A stretch of 64,000 bases of DNA from AP-15 sp963846635. Its GTDB lineage: Bacteria; Pseudomonadota; Alphaproteobacteria; ATCC43930; CGMCC-115725. The stretch lies in the NCBI GenBank assembly GCA_963846635.1, contig CAWJXM010000014.1, forward strand, positions 1 to 64,000, in the 5' to 3' direction. A program made the translations under genes and the position numbers. The notes beneath the pieces were generated by a model that was not told where the DNA came from, ran no database searches, and saw nothing but the letters and a program-made list of their open reading frames with translations. Of this stretch, positions 1 through 8,565 are shown one piece after another. The stretch's first letter is position 1; each line of letters opens with the position of its first letter.

Positions 1-1292
1 CGGCGGCGCGAGATCCAGCAGCAGATTGGCCTCGCCTCGGCGGCGAGCCGGGCTCGCGCCTGGCCGGAAGGCTGGCGATGCCGGTCAGCGGTGATACCCT
101 GCGGCGGCTGATCCGCGCGCGCGGCGGCGAGATCGCATCGCCGCCCCGCATCATCGCGGGGGATGACCGGGCATGGCGGCGTGGTCACCGCTACGGCACC
201 ATCATTTGCGACCTCGAGCGCCACCGTGTCATCGACCGGCTGCCCGACCGCACCGGCGAGACACTGGCCTCCTGGTTGCGGCAGCACGGGGAGGGCGTTG
301 CTGTTGTCAGCCGCGACCGCGCGGGCGCTTACGCCGAGGGCATTCGCGCCGGCGCGTCGCAGGCGGTGCAGATCGCCGACCGCTGGCATCTCATGGTGAA
401 TGCGTCCGACGCGCGGCGCCAAATGCTCGACCGGCACCCCCGCGAGCGGCGCGAAGCCGCCCGGCGCTGCATGCTGCCCGCCGGCGCGCCGCGATCGGCG
501 ACAGGCGGGCAACGGGCTGCGATGCCAAGCAAACGGCACCGCGCGGCGCGGCGCGAGCGGCGGCAGGCGCGCCATGACGAGATGGCGCGCCGGCGGCGCG
601 AGGGTGTGCCGATCCGCCGCATCGCGCGGCGCCTCGGGATGGCGCGCAACGCGGTGCGCCGCTGGTTGCGCGCCGGTGCGGCACCGGTGTACCGCCGCGC
701 GCCGGGGTCGAGCGCGCTCGACCGGCATCGCGCGTATGGGGAGCGGCGCTGGGCCGAGGGGTGCCGCAACAGCGCCCAGCTGTGGCGCGAATTGCGCGAT
801 CGCGGGTTCGCGGGCGGGTACGACATCGTCCGGCGGGGGGCCATCCGGCGCCGCGGCCGCGACGCCGCCGCCGGCGACCGAGAATGCCCGCTGCCGTCGT
901 GGCGCGTGCCGTCGAGCCGACGCGCCGCGCGCCTTCTGACGACGCCCGACGCGACGCTGACGCGCGCCGACCGCCAGGTTGTCGACACGCTCACCGCTCT
1001 CTCGTCCGAGATCCGCACCGCAGCGGAAGCCGTCAATGAGTTCGATCGGATCCTGCGCGAGCGCGATGCGGCAGCGTTCGATCTCTGGCTGGCGACTACC
1101 CAAGCCACCGCGTTGCGCGGCTTTGCCACCGGGATCATCAACGACATCGCGGCGGTTCGGGTCGCCCTGTCGCAGCCCGGGAGCAACGGTCCTGTTGAGG
1201 GACAGGTCAACCGGCTGAAGATGCTGAAACGGCAGATGTACGGGCGTGCCAAATTCGATCTTCTTCGCAGCCGCGTTCTTCACGCGGCGTGA
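1..1292 (+). pseudogene. ISL3-family transposase, cut by window edge and frameshifted near its visible 5' end
   Basis: DDE transposase of the ISL3 family, which would move the element by cut-and-paste. From position 78 the reading frame gives 404 residues with the family's typical stretches: AMPVSGDTLRRLI at the start, the catalytic-core segment VVSRDRAGAYAEG followed by IADRWHLMVN, an internal helix-turn-helix rich in Arg (about residues 165-200), and the C-terminal GPVEGQVNRLKMLKRQMYGR block. Bases 1-36 read RRREIQQQIGLA in another frame, and the family sequence then continues as LGGEPGSRLAGRLAMPV in the frame of the long ORF, so one base is missing near position 35. The N-terminal zinc-finger part lies outside the window. 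Sure of the family; whether the frameshift is real cannot be told. Confidence 0.85.
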
Positions 1293-1336
1293 TCACAGAG
1301 CCCCAAACCCGGACAAGCTCTGATGGCGCCCCGCCT

Positions 1337-1360
1337 GCACCGAAAATGCGGATGAACCCC
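1337..1360. repeat. Right terminal inverted repeat of the ISL3 element
   Basis: Read on the minus strand this segment starts GGGTTCATCCGCATTTTCGG, which resembles ISL3-family terminal repeats, and it lies 45 bases after the transposase stop codon. The left copy would be outside the window, so neither the pairing nor the 8-bp target duplication can be checked. Confidence 0.6.
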
Positions 1361-1710
1361 GCTTCCGCGCTGATTGACATGCCGGATTGAAGCGAAATCA
1401 CCTGCCGCTTTCGACCGAAATCCGGTGCCGCTTTGCTCCGATTTTTGCACTCTATGGCGCGCTTGATCGCGTCATACGACTTGACCACACCCATCTCGGC
1501 GAGGTCTTGGTTCGAGACGAGCCGGCCGGGTTTCTGGCGCAGATCGTCCAGTGTCAGGCCGTTATTGGCGCGAGTGATGTTCGGCATTGGAGCGGGCACC
1601 TGTTGTTATGTGGGGCCCAGCATATACTCACGGCTGCGGGGAGTTACTATGGCGATTACTACTCAAACTATGGTTTGATCAGAAAATCACCAATGCAAGC
1701 AATGACTTAA
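1361..1710. other. Interval between two insertion elements, with scrambled remnants
   Basis: This 350-base gap has no intact gene. Positions about 1385-1440 hold two nearby copies of a GCGGCA/CCGGATTTCGGTCG-like motif (read on the minus strand), reminiscent of the repeated terminal motifs of IS21-family elements; that assignment is weak. The part from 1450 to 1599 is a possible 5' gene fragment, described separately. From 1600 to 1710 nothing is recognised. Confidence 0.4.
1450..1599 (-). pseudogene. N-terminal fragment of a small protein, interrupted by mobile DNA
   Basis: About 50 codons read MPNITRANNGLTLDDLRQKP and then a segment with GRLVSNQDLAEMGVVKSYDAIKRAIE character. It looks like a real helical, possibly DNA-binding, N-terminus. 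After about position 1450 the reading frame runs into sequence resembling insertion-element ends and then antisense through the ISL3 terminus, so the original C-terminus is lost. The family is not recognised. Confidence 0.35.
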
Positions 1711-2710
1711 TCAGAAATTGTGTAACAAGGGCAAAACCGCGGGCAGCCCCATTGATCAGACAAGCTGCCCGCGGCATCGGATGAGTTCAGGGAGTGGCGG
1801 AACGACAGGGTGAGCGGGAACGCCGAGCCGGCTGCCGAGATAGTCCCAGACCGCCACGCCGAGCTTGGCGCAAGTCTTGCCGAGGCCCAGGAAAGCATCG
1901 CGGCAGTCCCGTCCCAGATCGCGGCGCGTCCCGGCGCTGACTTTCCGCGGTGTGACCCGGCAGCGGATATCGTTCTCGGAGCCGTTGGTGTGCCGCGGGA
2001 TTTCCGGCCGCTCCAGCACCCTCAACAACTCGGCCTTGTTGGCCTGCCGCCGCGCCCGAAGGCGGTCAAGCGTGGCCCAGCCGGTGCGGCGTCGGAAGAT
2101 GCGGTCGAACCGCGCCCGCAGCGCAAGACGACGGCGGTTGTCAGGGCTGGCCTGATACACCTTGAGATGGGCGTAGCAGTCCCAGATCAGCTTGCGCCCC
2201 TTGTGTTGGGCAGCCCGGTGCCGATCAGTGACGGTGTCCAGCTTGGGCACCAGCCGCTCCGCCTGGACCCAGCACAGTGCGTGCCGGCCAACGGCGAATT
2301 GTCCGGCATCATCGCTCAGCACCACGGCATCACGCAGGAAGTCGTGGGCGTGGACGCTGCCCCAGATGGCGCCTTCAGTGGCGATCTGTACTGGGTCGGG
2401 TGTCGTGGTCAGTGCGCTAAAGCGGAGCCGGCCGCGGTGTGCTGACCAGGCGGCCTGATCGGCGAAGACCGGTTCCGGCGGTTCGGCCAAGCGCGCAATC
2501 AGGGGCGCGGACAGAGCGCGGCCGCGCCTGTCATCGAAGGCCGCGGCGTTCAACCCAAAATCGGTATGTCCGGCGCGCACTAGATCGAGAAAGTTCCGCC
2601 GGCTTTTCGATGACCGTGTGGCGAACCAGGTGAAATGCTGATTTGTATTAGCTAAGATTTGATCTGACAGACGGTGTTGGCTGTCTGAGCCTGTGGTTGT
2701 CCGTTCGTGG

Positions 2711-3765
2711 TCAAGCGGCCATGAGTTTCTCCATCGCCAATGGGATTGCGTCAAGGAAGGTCTGCATCGGGGTCTTGCCGAAACACCAACGGCCCTGATG
2801 CGGTCGACGATAGTTGTATTCGACTAGCCAGGCGTCGAGATCGGCCTGCAGCTCGTCGATCGTGTGATCGATCTTCTTGCGGAACGCGATCCGGTAAAAC
2901 TCGTCCAAGATCGTGCGATGGAAGCGCTCGCAGATGCCGTTCGTCTGCGGGCTCTTGGTCTTGGTGCGGCTGTGATCGATGTCCGCAACCGCGAGATAGA
3001 GCTCGTACTCATGGCTTTGCGTGCCGCAAAACTCGGTGCCGCGATCGGTCAGCACGCGCGACAGCCGGATGCCGTGCTCGTCATAAAACGGCACCACCCG
3101 ATCATTGAGGATCTCGGCCGCGGTGATCGGGGTCTTGCGGTCATATAGCTTTGCGAACGCGACCTTGGCATAGGTGTCGATGAAGGTCTGCTGATAGACC
3201 CGGCCGACGCCCTTCAAGGTGCCGACATAAAACGTGTCCTGGGCGCCGCAATAGCCGGGGCACTCGCTCTCGAACTCACCATGCGCCTCCTTGTCGGCCT
3301 TGGCCTTCTCGAGCGCAACGATCTGGGCTTCGGTCAGCAGGATACCGTCCCCGGCCTGCGCCGGGGCAGGCTCTGCGCCACCTTGGCTTCCAGCGCTTTC
3401 AAGCGCAGTTTCATCGACGTCAGATCGTGGCGCTGCCACACGCAGCGCACTCCCGCCGGCGAGATCGACAAGCCTTGCCGTTTCAGCGCCTCCGACACCC
3501 GCACCTGCCCCCAGGCCGGCTGCTCGATCGCCATCACCACCACCGCCTGTTCGATCTCGATCGGTGTGCGGTTCTTCAGGATCGGCTTCTTGCGGCTGAT
3601 CTCCTGCAGCGCCAGCTCGCCGCCCTTATCGTAGAGCTCCTTAAAGCGGTAAAAGCTGTCGCGGCTGTAGCCCATCATCTTGCAGGCTTGGCTGACGTTG
3701 CCGAGCTGCTTGGCCAGCTCCAGCAGTCCGACCTTTGCCCGGATAATCTTCTGCTCCTGGGTCAT
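2711..3765 (-). pseudogene. IS481-family transposase, broken by a 23-base palindromic insertion
   Basis: Two-part gene starting ATG at 3765. The first part (MTQEQKIIRAKVGLLELAKQ) carries the N-terminal helix-turn-helix with GNVSQACKMMGYSRDSFYR and ends in QRHDLTSMKLRLKALEAKVAQ. The second part carries the integrase catalytic core: FYVGTLKGVGRVYQQTFIDT, VLTDRGTEFCG, TKSPQTNGICERFHRT and the C-terminal RPHQGRWCFGKTPMQTFLDA. Exactly between VAQ and GILLTEAQ lies a 23-base GC-rich palindrome (3350-3372) that shifts the frame. Without it the protein would be about 340 residues, normal for this family. The DDE residues appear intact, so loss of function rests on the insertion. Confidence 0.85.
3350..3372. 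repeat. REP-type 23-base palindromic insertion in a transposase gene
   Basis: The segment contains CCCCGGCCTGCGCCGGGG, a hairpin followed by CAG. The closely similar CCCCGGCCCTTCGCCGGGGCAG occurs at about 20225-20246 upstream of accD. Removing 23 bases restores the transposase frame. Confidence 0.75.
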
Positions 3766-4248
3766 CTCGTGTCTCCGTCCCGCCGAAGGGCGGGTCGCGG
3801 TCCCAGCTTCAGGTGAGAACCGCGCCCCGCCCTCCGGCTCCGTTTCGGAAAACCAACAACGAATGTCAGATTAAGTTCAAGCTATCACAGCTGATTGCCG
3901 ATCTGCGTGCCGTAGCCGTTCAGGGTCTGATGCCGCGCGCCGGTGTCGTCGCCCGATATCCACGGCGCGGTCTTCAGGCCGGCGCGCAACACGTCACGGT
4001 TTTCGGCAAGGAAGTCGTTCCGGCCTTTGGTCAGCAACCGCTGGATCGCACGCTTGGAGATCGCCACGCCAACCGACTGCAACAGCGTCGCCAGACGGGG
4101 CAACGTCGTTTGGCCTTGGTGGTATTGCATCAACACGAAGCGCCGCAGGTCGGGGCCGAAGGGTCCGCGGGGACCCGCGGGCAATGGCGCCATGATCGTT
4201 CTGCCGTCCGGCGTGACCCAACCCTCGCGCCGGTCGCGGACCGCATGG

Positions 4249-4299
4249 ACCGTCAGCACCAGGTTACCGTCAGCACCAGGTTACCGTCAGCACCAGGTC
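4249..4299. repeat. 17-bp unit in three tandem copies
   Basis: ACCGTCAGCACCAGGTT occurs at 4249-4265 and 4266-4282, and again at 4283-4299 with a final C. A single copy would keep the IS66-like transposase in frame (QDLVLTVHAVRD), so the two extra units are a slippage-type expansion that breaks it. Confidence 0.9.
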
Positions 4300-5034
4300 C
4301 TGGACGGTATCGGTCTCGTAGCCTTTGAAGCGCGATCCGGCCGGGACAGGGGCCTTGATGATCCGATCCGCAACCCTGACGCGGGGGCGGACCGCGCCGC
4401 GTCGTCGGTGCTTTCCTGTCGCGGTGGGCTTGGCCGGTTCGCTGCCCTTATCCATGCCGCTGGGGGTGATGTCGGGACCCCCCTTCAGCCCCTTCAGGCG
4501 CGCAATCTCCTCGCGCTGTTCGACGGTTTTCTGTTCCAGTTCGGCCATCTTGGTCAGCAACAGGGCCACCAGCTCCCGCAACCGGGCCGGCGTCAACTCA
4601 TCGAGGTCGGAGGGCGGGATCACACATCGCTTGCAGCAGAAATTGCTCTCCGTAATTGCTCTCCGTGCGACTCCAGAAAATCGCATCAGCGGTCGATCCC
4701 CGCGGCGGTGTGACATATCCGACCCACTGGGGTGAGCCGGCCGGCGCAGCAGCGTTCAGACGCGCGGACCCACCCAGGGCTGCCCTGTCGGCAAAAATGA
4801 CCAATGTGTGCCCACGCCCGCGGGTTTGCCCCTGTTACGAAATTGTCAGATCAGCGCCTCGGTTTATGCCGGCGCACTGTCGATCATCTATGCCAAGCCG
4901 CTTGGCGACATCCCATTCGATCTCTTTTTGCCACACCCTGCCATGACGGCTCGCCCTCAGCCGCGCCTCTTCTTCTCGCCATGTCGTCTCGATAGCCTCG
5001 TGCGTTTCTGCGCTCTTCGCCGTGGCGTAGTCGA

Positions 5035-5625
5035 CTACTGGCTGCGCTGCGCCGCACGGGTCTCGCGCGCCGCCATCTCGGCCGCCCCACGCGCCACCTC
5101 GTCCGGATCTGAGGTAAATACACGGTTCGGCTCGGCGCGCATCCCACGTTTGACCATCGCGTGCAGCAACTCATCGATATCGGCCTTGCGTACCTTATCG
5201 ACCTGCTTTGCCCCGAGCACCGGCTCGACGTGAAGCGCGAACCGCCGCTGCTCCATGTCATGCGACCGGTTGTCGAGTTTCGTCTCCATGTAGACCGCTA
5301 TGGCAGCGGCCATCGTCGGTACGTCCGAGGGCGGTGGACGAAGGACGTTGCTCGGGTCCTCGCCGCGCGCCGCGGCCTTCTTCATCGCCCTCGCGAGGTC
5401 GCGAGCATCGGCGAGTGTCTTTGCCGGGTAATCACCAAGGTCAAAGCGACGCTGCTTGCCGGCGATGCGGATGCGCAGTCCCCATGCCTTGCGCCCGCTC
5501 GGAAATACTCGAAGGCACAGCCCAGCCGCGCCCCCGTCATAGATATCGCGGATGGTCGAACCAGGCTTTACTGCTTTGATACCTGAATCAGTTAATAGCG
5601 CTATCAGGATTATTTCACTCTTCAA
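5035..5625 (-). pseudogene. P4-type tyrosine integrase, N-terminal half only
   Basis: The visible part holds the arm-DNA-binding domain typical of genomic-island integrases (LTDSGIKAVKPGSTIRDIYD, then GLCLRVFPSGRKAWGLRIR and FDLGDYPAKTLADARDLAR), followed by the start of the core-binding domain (MEQRRFALHVEPVLGAKQ). After RAEPNRVFT the sequence departs from the family and stops at 5035. The catalytic domain with the Arg-His-Arg-Tyr residues is therefore missing, and about half of a usual 400-residue protein is gone. The frame is open far upstream (to 5862), but the family homology begins near LTDSGIKAVKPG, so the TTG at 5625 is a plausible start. The gene cannot catalyse integration and marks a decayed island edge next to the IS cluster. 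Confidence 0.75.
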
Positions 5626-5634
5626 TTTGAGCCG

Positions 5635-5767
5635 TTCGACATAGAGCCTCGATCTGAGGGCACACTGTGCCCTTGCCGGGGTGTCCCGAGTGTTACCCGT
5701 CGATATTAGCTGGGCACACGCGAACCGGCCCGTAAGGGCGGTTTCAGGGATTTTCGACATAAAGCCT
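5635..5767. repeat. Direct repeat of TTCGACATA(G/A)AGCCT flanking a short palindrome-rich spacer
   Basis: TTCGACATAGAGCCT at 5635-5649 recurs as TTCGACATAAAGCCT at 5753-5767, one mismatch in 15. The spacer holds the palindromes AGGGCACACTGTGCCCT and AACCGGCCCGTAAGGGCGGTT. The position just upstream of the integrase 5' end makes a leftover attachment or arm-type site possible; this is inference only. Confidence 0.45.
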
Positions 5768-5818
5768 GGTAAGCCCCAGTAACAACAAAATACACGTGAA
5801 GCCTCCCTGTTCAAACTT

Positions 5819-5846
5819 GGCCCCGGCTTGACGGGGGCCTTCTTTT
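5819..5846 (+). terminator. Terminator-like hairpin or REP-type palindrome
   Basis: GGCCCC and GGGGCC (5819-5824 and 5834-5839) can pair over a short loop and are followed by TTCTTTT, the layout of an intrinsic terminator on the plus strand. No plus-strand gene precedes it. The CCGGCTTGACGGGG core also resembles the CCGGACTTGATCCGG repeat at 20244-20268, so it may simply be a REP copy. Confidence 0.45.
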
Positions 5847-5969
5847 GACGAATATTTGACATTCCAAGTCAGCTGCCCGAAGCCGCCTGTCCGCGGCGGC
5901 TCCGCAATAATCAGACCGTCAACACCCTGGCGCTGGAGTATTGAATGACCGGAGCAGCTTGCCGGTGCT

Positions 5970-7105
5970 CTATTGCGAAAACGGCGGATGGCGCAGGCCC
6001 ATTCGCGCCAGGCGCGGCAGGACCTCGACGCAGAAAAACGGCAGTTCGTCAAGATAGTTGACAAAGGACAGCGCGATCCCGCGGGCGCCGGCGGCATTGA
6101 TGTGCTGCAATTCGGCAGCGACCTGATCCGGATCACCGACAATCGGCAGTCCGCCCATGCCGTTCGCCTGGTAGAGGCGGCGTTTTTCAAAATCCTCGGG
6201 GTAGGCCTCGCGGGTGGCGCCGCGCATTGCCATGATATGGTCGACCGCCGCCCAGTCGGCATTGTCGATAACACAGTAGCGGTAATAATCCTGTGCTTCG
6301 CTATTCGATGGGCGGCAGGTGACGACGCCAACCGTGTACACCTCGATATCGCGATGTTGCGCGCGTGCCTGTGCTTGCACATTCTTTACGTGAGCGGTGA
6401 AGGCATCGAGCTTGCCAAGCGACGCGTTCGAGAACAGCGCGTCGCAGTTGCGGATTGCGAATGCCTGGCCGGTGGGCGACACGGCGGCGTTCATGATAAT
6501 CGGGCGGCTGCCGCCAAACGGTTTTGGTTTGGCACGGACCTGCTTCAGTCGGAGAAAGCGGCCTTCGACATCGAATTCGGCTTCCTCGCCCCAGGCGCGC
6601 TTTACCGTGTCGAGCCATTCCTGCGCGTAATCATAGCGCTCGGCGTGCTCGCGCAATGTCGCGCCAAACATGTCGAACTCGTCCTCGTTCCAGCCGCAGA
6701 CGAGGTTTAGGCCAAACCGCCCTCGCCAATGTGGTCAGCGGTCACGAATTGCTTCGCCGCGATAACCGGATGGATCAGCGGCGCGTGCACGGTGCCGAAT
6801 ACCGTCAGACGGCGGGTGGCGGCGAGCAGCCCGGCGGCCCAGGTCACCGTCTCGAATGTCTCGCCCTGATAGTCGGTATCGCCGCCATAGCCCTTCCAGC
6901 GCCCGATCGGCAGCATGAATTCGAAGCCGGCATCGTCTGCCATCCGCGCTAGGCGCAGACAGTCGGCCCAGCTCCCGCTCCAGCGCTCCGCTACCTTGGT
7001 GACCGCGCGGCCCGAGGAGCAATTGGCCCCGAACAGCCCGAGCTTAAACCTGTTGCGGCTGCCGAGCGCCAGCCGCTCGCGCATGCTGACATGCGTCTGC
7101 GCCAT
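5970..7105 (-). pseudogene. LLM-class flavin-dependent monooxygenase, frameshifted
   Basis: Bacterial-luciferase-fold monooxygenase that would use reduced FMN and oxygen on an unknown substrate. It resembles the alkanesulfonate/nitrilotriacetate-monooxygenase group. The first part (from 7105) has FKLGLFGANCSSGRAVTK, the GSWADCLRLARMADDAGFEF helix and TADHIGEG. The second part resumes as RFGLNLVCGWNEDEFDMFG and runs to the end with FGGSRPIIMNAAVSPTGQAF, GDPDQVAAELQHI and FVNYLDELPFF. The two halves join if one C is added near 6718 in GGCGAGGGC-GGTTTGG. Joined length is about 378 residues, normal for the group. The enoyl-CoA hydratase gene lies upstream on the same strand. Fold certain, substrate unknown. 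Confidence 0.8.
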
Positions 7106-7143
7106 GCTCGGTGCTCGTCGCCAACCGCGGGAGAATGAAAGCC

Positions 7144-7941
7144 TCAGCGGCCTCGGAAATCGGGCAGGCGACGCTCGGCCATCGCTTTTACACCCTCGGC
7201 AAAATCCTCGGTTCGGCGCAGCCAGTCCTGCTCGACGAGTTCGCGTTCGGTGGCGGCCTCGATCGCGTCGACAAGACCGCGGCGCACCGTCTCGCGGGTC
7301 GCCATGACGGCAAGCGGTGCGGATTGCGCGATTTCGAGCGCGAGCTTTTGCGCCGCTTCACGAATTTCGGCCTGCGGCACCAACAGATCGGCAAGGCCGA
7401 TGCGGACCGCTTCGTCGCCGGGAATGCGCCGGCCGGTGTAAAACAAAAGTGCCGCCTGCTGCGCGCCGACGAGCCGCGGCAGGGTCGCGGTCAACCCGAA
7501 CCCCGGGTGAAAGCCGAGGCGGTTGAAATTCGCGCTGAACCGCGCCTCCTGGCAGGTCACGCGAAAATCGGCAACCAGGGCTAGCCCAAGCCCGCCGCCG
7601 ACCGCCGCACCATGCACCGCGGCGACGATCGGCTTTTTGGTGCGGAACAGGCGGATCGCCTCCTTGTACAGGTGGTGGCCGGCGGCACTGCGCGTGCCCT
7701 CGGAAACGGTCCCGGTTTCCATGCGCTTCGAGAAATCGGCGCCGGCGCAGAACGAGCGGCCTTCGGCGGCAAACACGATGGCGCGGCAATTGCGATCGTC
7801 ATCGAGCCGCTCAAACGCGTCGCCGATCTCGGCGACCAGCGCGCTGTCAAAGAAATTATGCGGCGGCCGGCGCATCTCGACGGTCGCGACATAGCCGTCA
7901 CGGCTGACGCCGATCTCGCGATAGGAGGGGGTTTCGGTCAT
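7144..7941 (-). CDS. Enoyl-CoA hydratase/isomerase family protein
   Basis: Crotonase-fold protein of about 265 residues, expected to hydrate or isomerise an acyl-CoA in the cytoplasm. The oxyanion-hole segments are visible: FAAEGRSFCAGADFSK near residue 70 and VHGAAVGGGLGLALVADFRV near residue 115. GFHPGFGLTATLPRLVG follows, where bona fide hydratases carry a catalytic Glu; here the Glu is replaced (HPGFG), so the exact reaction is uncertain. Start chosen at ATG 7941 (MTETPSYREIG), with GAGAGGA upstream; an upstream in-frame ATG adds only ten atypical residues. The frameshifted monooxygenase follows 38 bases downstream, so the two could be co-transcribed. Confidence 0.85.
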   Translation of the reverse strand: MTETPSYREIGVSRDGYVATVEMRRPPHNFFDSALVAEIGDAFERLDDDRNCRAIVFAAEGRSFCAGADFSKRMETGTVSEGTRSAAGHHLYKEAIRLFRTKKPIVAAVHGAAVGGGLGLALVADFRVTCQEARFSANFNRLGFHPGFGLTATLPRLVGAQQAALLFYTGRRIPGDEAVRIGLADLLVPQAEIREAAQKLALEIAQSAPLAVMATRETVRRGLVDAIEAATERELVEQDWLRRTEDFAEGVKAMAERRLPDFRGR

Positions 7942-8531
7942 GGTGCAGGGTCCTCTCTTCGGATCGGGCACAACGGCTGATTTAGTTGAATGTTACCTGT
8001 AGCCCTGTTTTATCAGAACGAGATCAGGCCGCACTCGCGCATGGGTTGCCGTCGACACCCGCAGATCGGATGCAGTTGCCCTACCGTGCCGCTGTTCACC
8101 AAGAGACGTCAAGATTGTCGCATACATCCGAGTGCAGGGAACGGATTTTCCTGAATTTATAATATCGCAATTTGTCAAAATATCAACCGTCCCGGCCGCC
8201 TCGTCTTCAAGCCGGCCTTTCGGTTCACAACGCTTGTCAGTGCTTATGAGCGGCTATCTCCCTCGCTCTCAGCCCTAAGGCGTCGTCCACTCCTCGCGGC
8301 AAGATCGACCGGTTATGCCCCATTCCGGTCATTGCCCGATACCAAGGTCAGGACCTTTCTAGCCTTCATCATTGCACACGACCCCGCGACTGAAGTAGCG
8401 GGCTAGCCCATCCGTGGTCGGCCGTCCGGTCCGGTACAGGACCGCGGCCGTCTCGGCGGGATGCGGTCGGCATGCCGACGCCCTCGCGGCATTATATCGC
8501 TCAGCTGGCCTTGATATCTGACCAGCCAGTC
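7942..8531. other. Intergenic region without a recognisable gene
   Basis: About 590 bases between the divergent enoyl-CoA hydratase and tetR genes. No open frame here looks protein-like and no tRNA-like fold is seen. The AT-rich part around 8100-8190 and the part near 8500 are candidate promoter zones for the two flanking genes. The interval is longer than needed for promoters and may be decayed sequence. Confidence 0.5.
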
Positions 8532-8548
8532 GTTATTAGTCTAATAAC
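8532..8548. promoter_or_regulatory. Candidate TetR operator: perfect 8+1+8 palindrome
   Basis: GTTATTAG-T-CTAATAAC lies 17 bases upstream of the tetR start codon, in AT-rich sequence unlike its surroundings. TetR-family repressors commonly bind such palindromes over their own promoter, so autoregulation of tetR-emrA-emrB is the likely role. Binding is inferred from position and symmetry only. Confidence 0.65.
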
Positions 8549-8565
8549 TGACCGAAAGGTAACTT

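Larger units (their letters stand above)
2644..3889. mobile_element. IS481-family insertion sequence with 7-bp target duplication
   Basis: The 1246-bp element begins TGTATTAGCTAAG and, read from the other end, TGTGATAGCTTGAAC. The two ends form an imperfect inverted repeat of about 37 bp sharing TAGCT, ATCTGACA and TGTTGG blocks. It is flanked by identical GCTGATT copies at 2637-2643 and 3890-3896. Removing the element and one copy restores the IS66-like reading GTQIGNQHFTWF. Its single transposase gene is on the minus strand. Confidence 0.9.
1756..4623 (-). pseudogene. IS66-like transposase, split by an insertion and a 34-base tandem expansion
   Basis: DDE transposase in three pieces on the minus strand. 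The likely start is GTG at 4623 (VIPPSDLDELTPARLREL), followed by a coiled-coil-like segment ending EEIARLKGLKG and the basic region. At 4249-4299 a 17-base unit is present three times; the 34 extra bases shift the frame between VQDLVLTV and HAVRDRREGW. The next piece ends at SGDDTGARHQTLNGYGTQIG, where the IS481 element is inserted. The gene resumes beyond it with QHFTWFATRSSKSRRNFL and runs through HTNGSENDIRC and GRDCRDAFLGLGKTCAKLG to the stop at 1756. Joined, the product would be about 530 residues. The family assignment follows these motifs; 'IS66-like' rather than classical IS66 because no accessory TnpA/TnpB genes are present. Confidence 0.75.
1711..4850. mobile_element. IS66-like insertion element, interrupted by an IS481 element
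   Basis: The ends are imperfect inverted repeats: the left end contains TAACAAGGGCAAAACCGCGGG (1723-1743) and the right end, read on the minus strand, contains TAACAGGGGCAAACCCGCGG (about 4817-4837). Between them lies one transposase gene on the minus strand, split by the IS481 element at 2644-3889. Without that insertion the element would be about 1.9 kb. The exact outer ends are uncertain by a few bases because the outermost matches are poor. The element is inactive as given, since its transposase is interrupted and also frameshifted. Confidence 0.7.

Noticed and set aside
329..1252. Long minus-strand frame opposite the ISL3 transposase
   Set aside because: It is the antisense shadow of a high-GC gene, Arg/Ser-rich and without any family pattern.
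5744..6382. 212-codon minus-strand frame overlapping the monooxygenase
   Set aside because: It runs out of frame through the recognised monooxygenase gene and has no protein-like composition.
7993..8178. 61-codon minus-strand frame between the hydratase and tetR genes
   Set aside because: No ribosome site, no motif and unusual composition; treated as part of the empty intergenic region.
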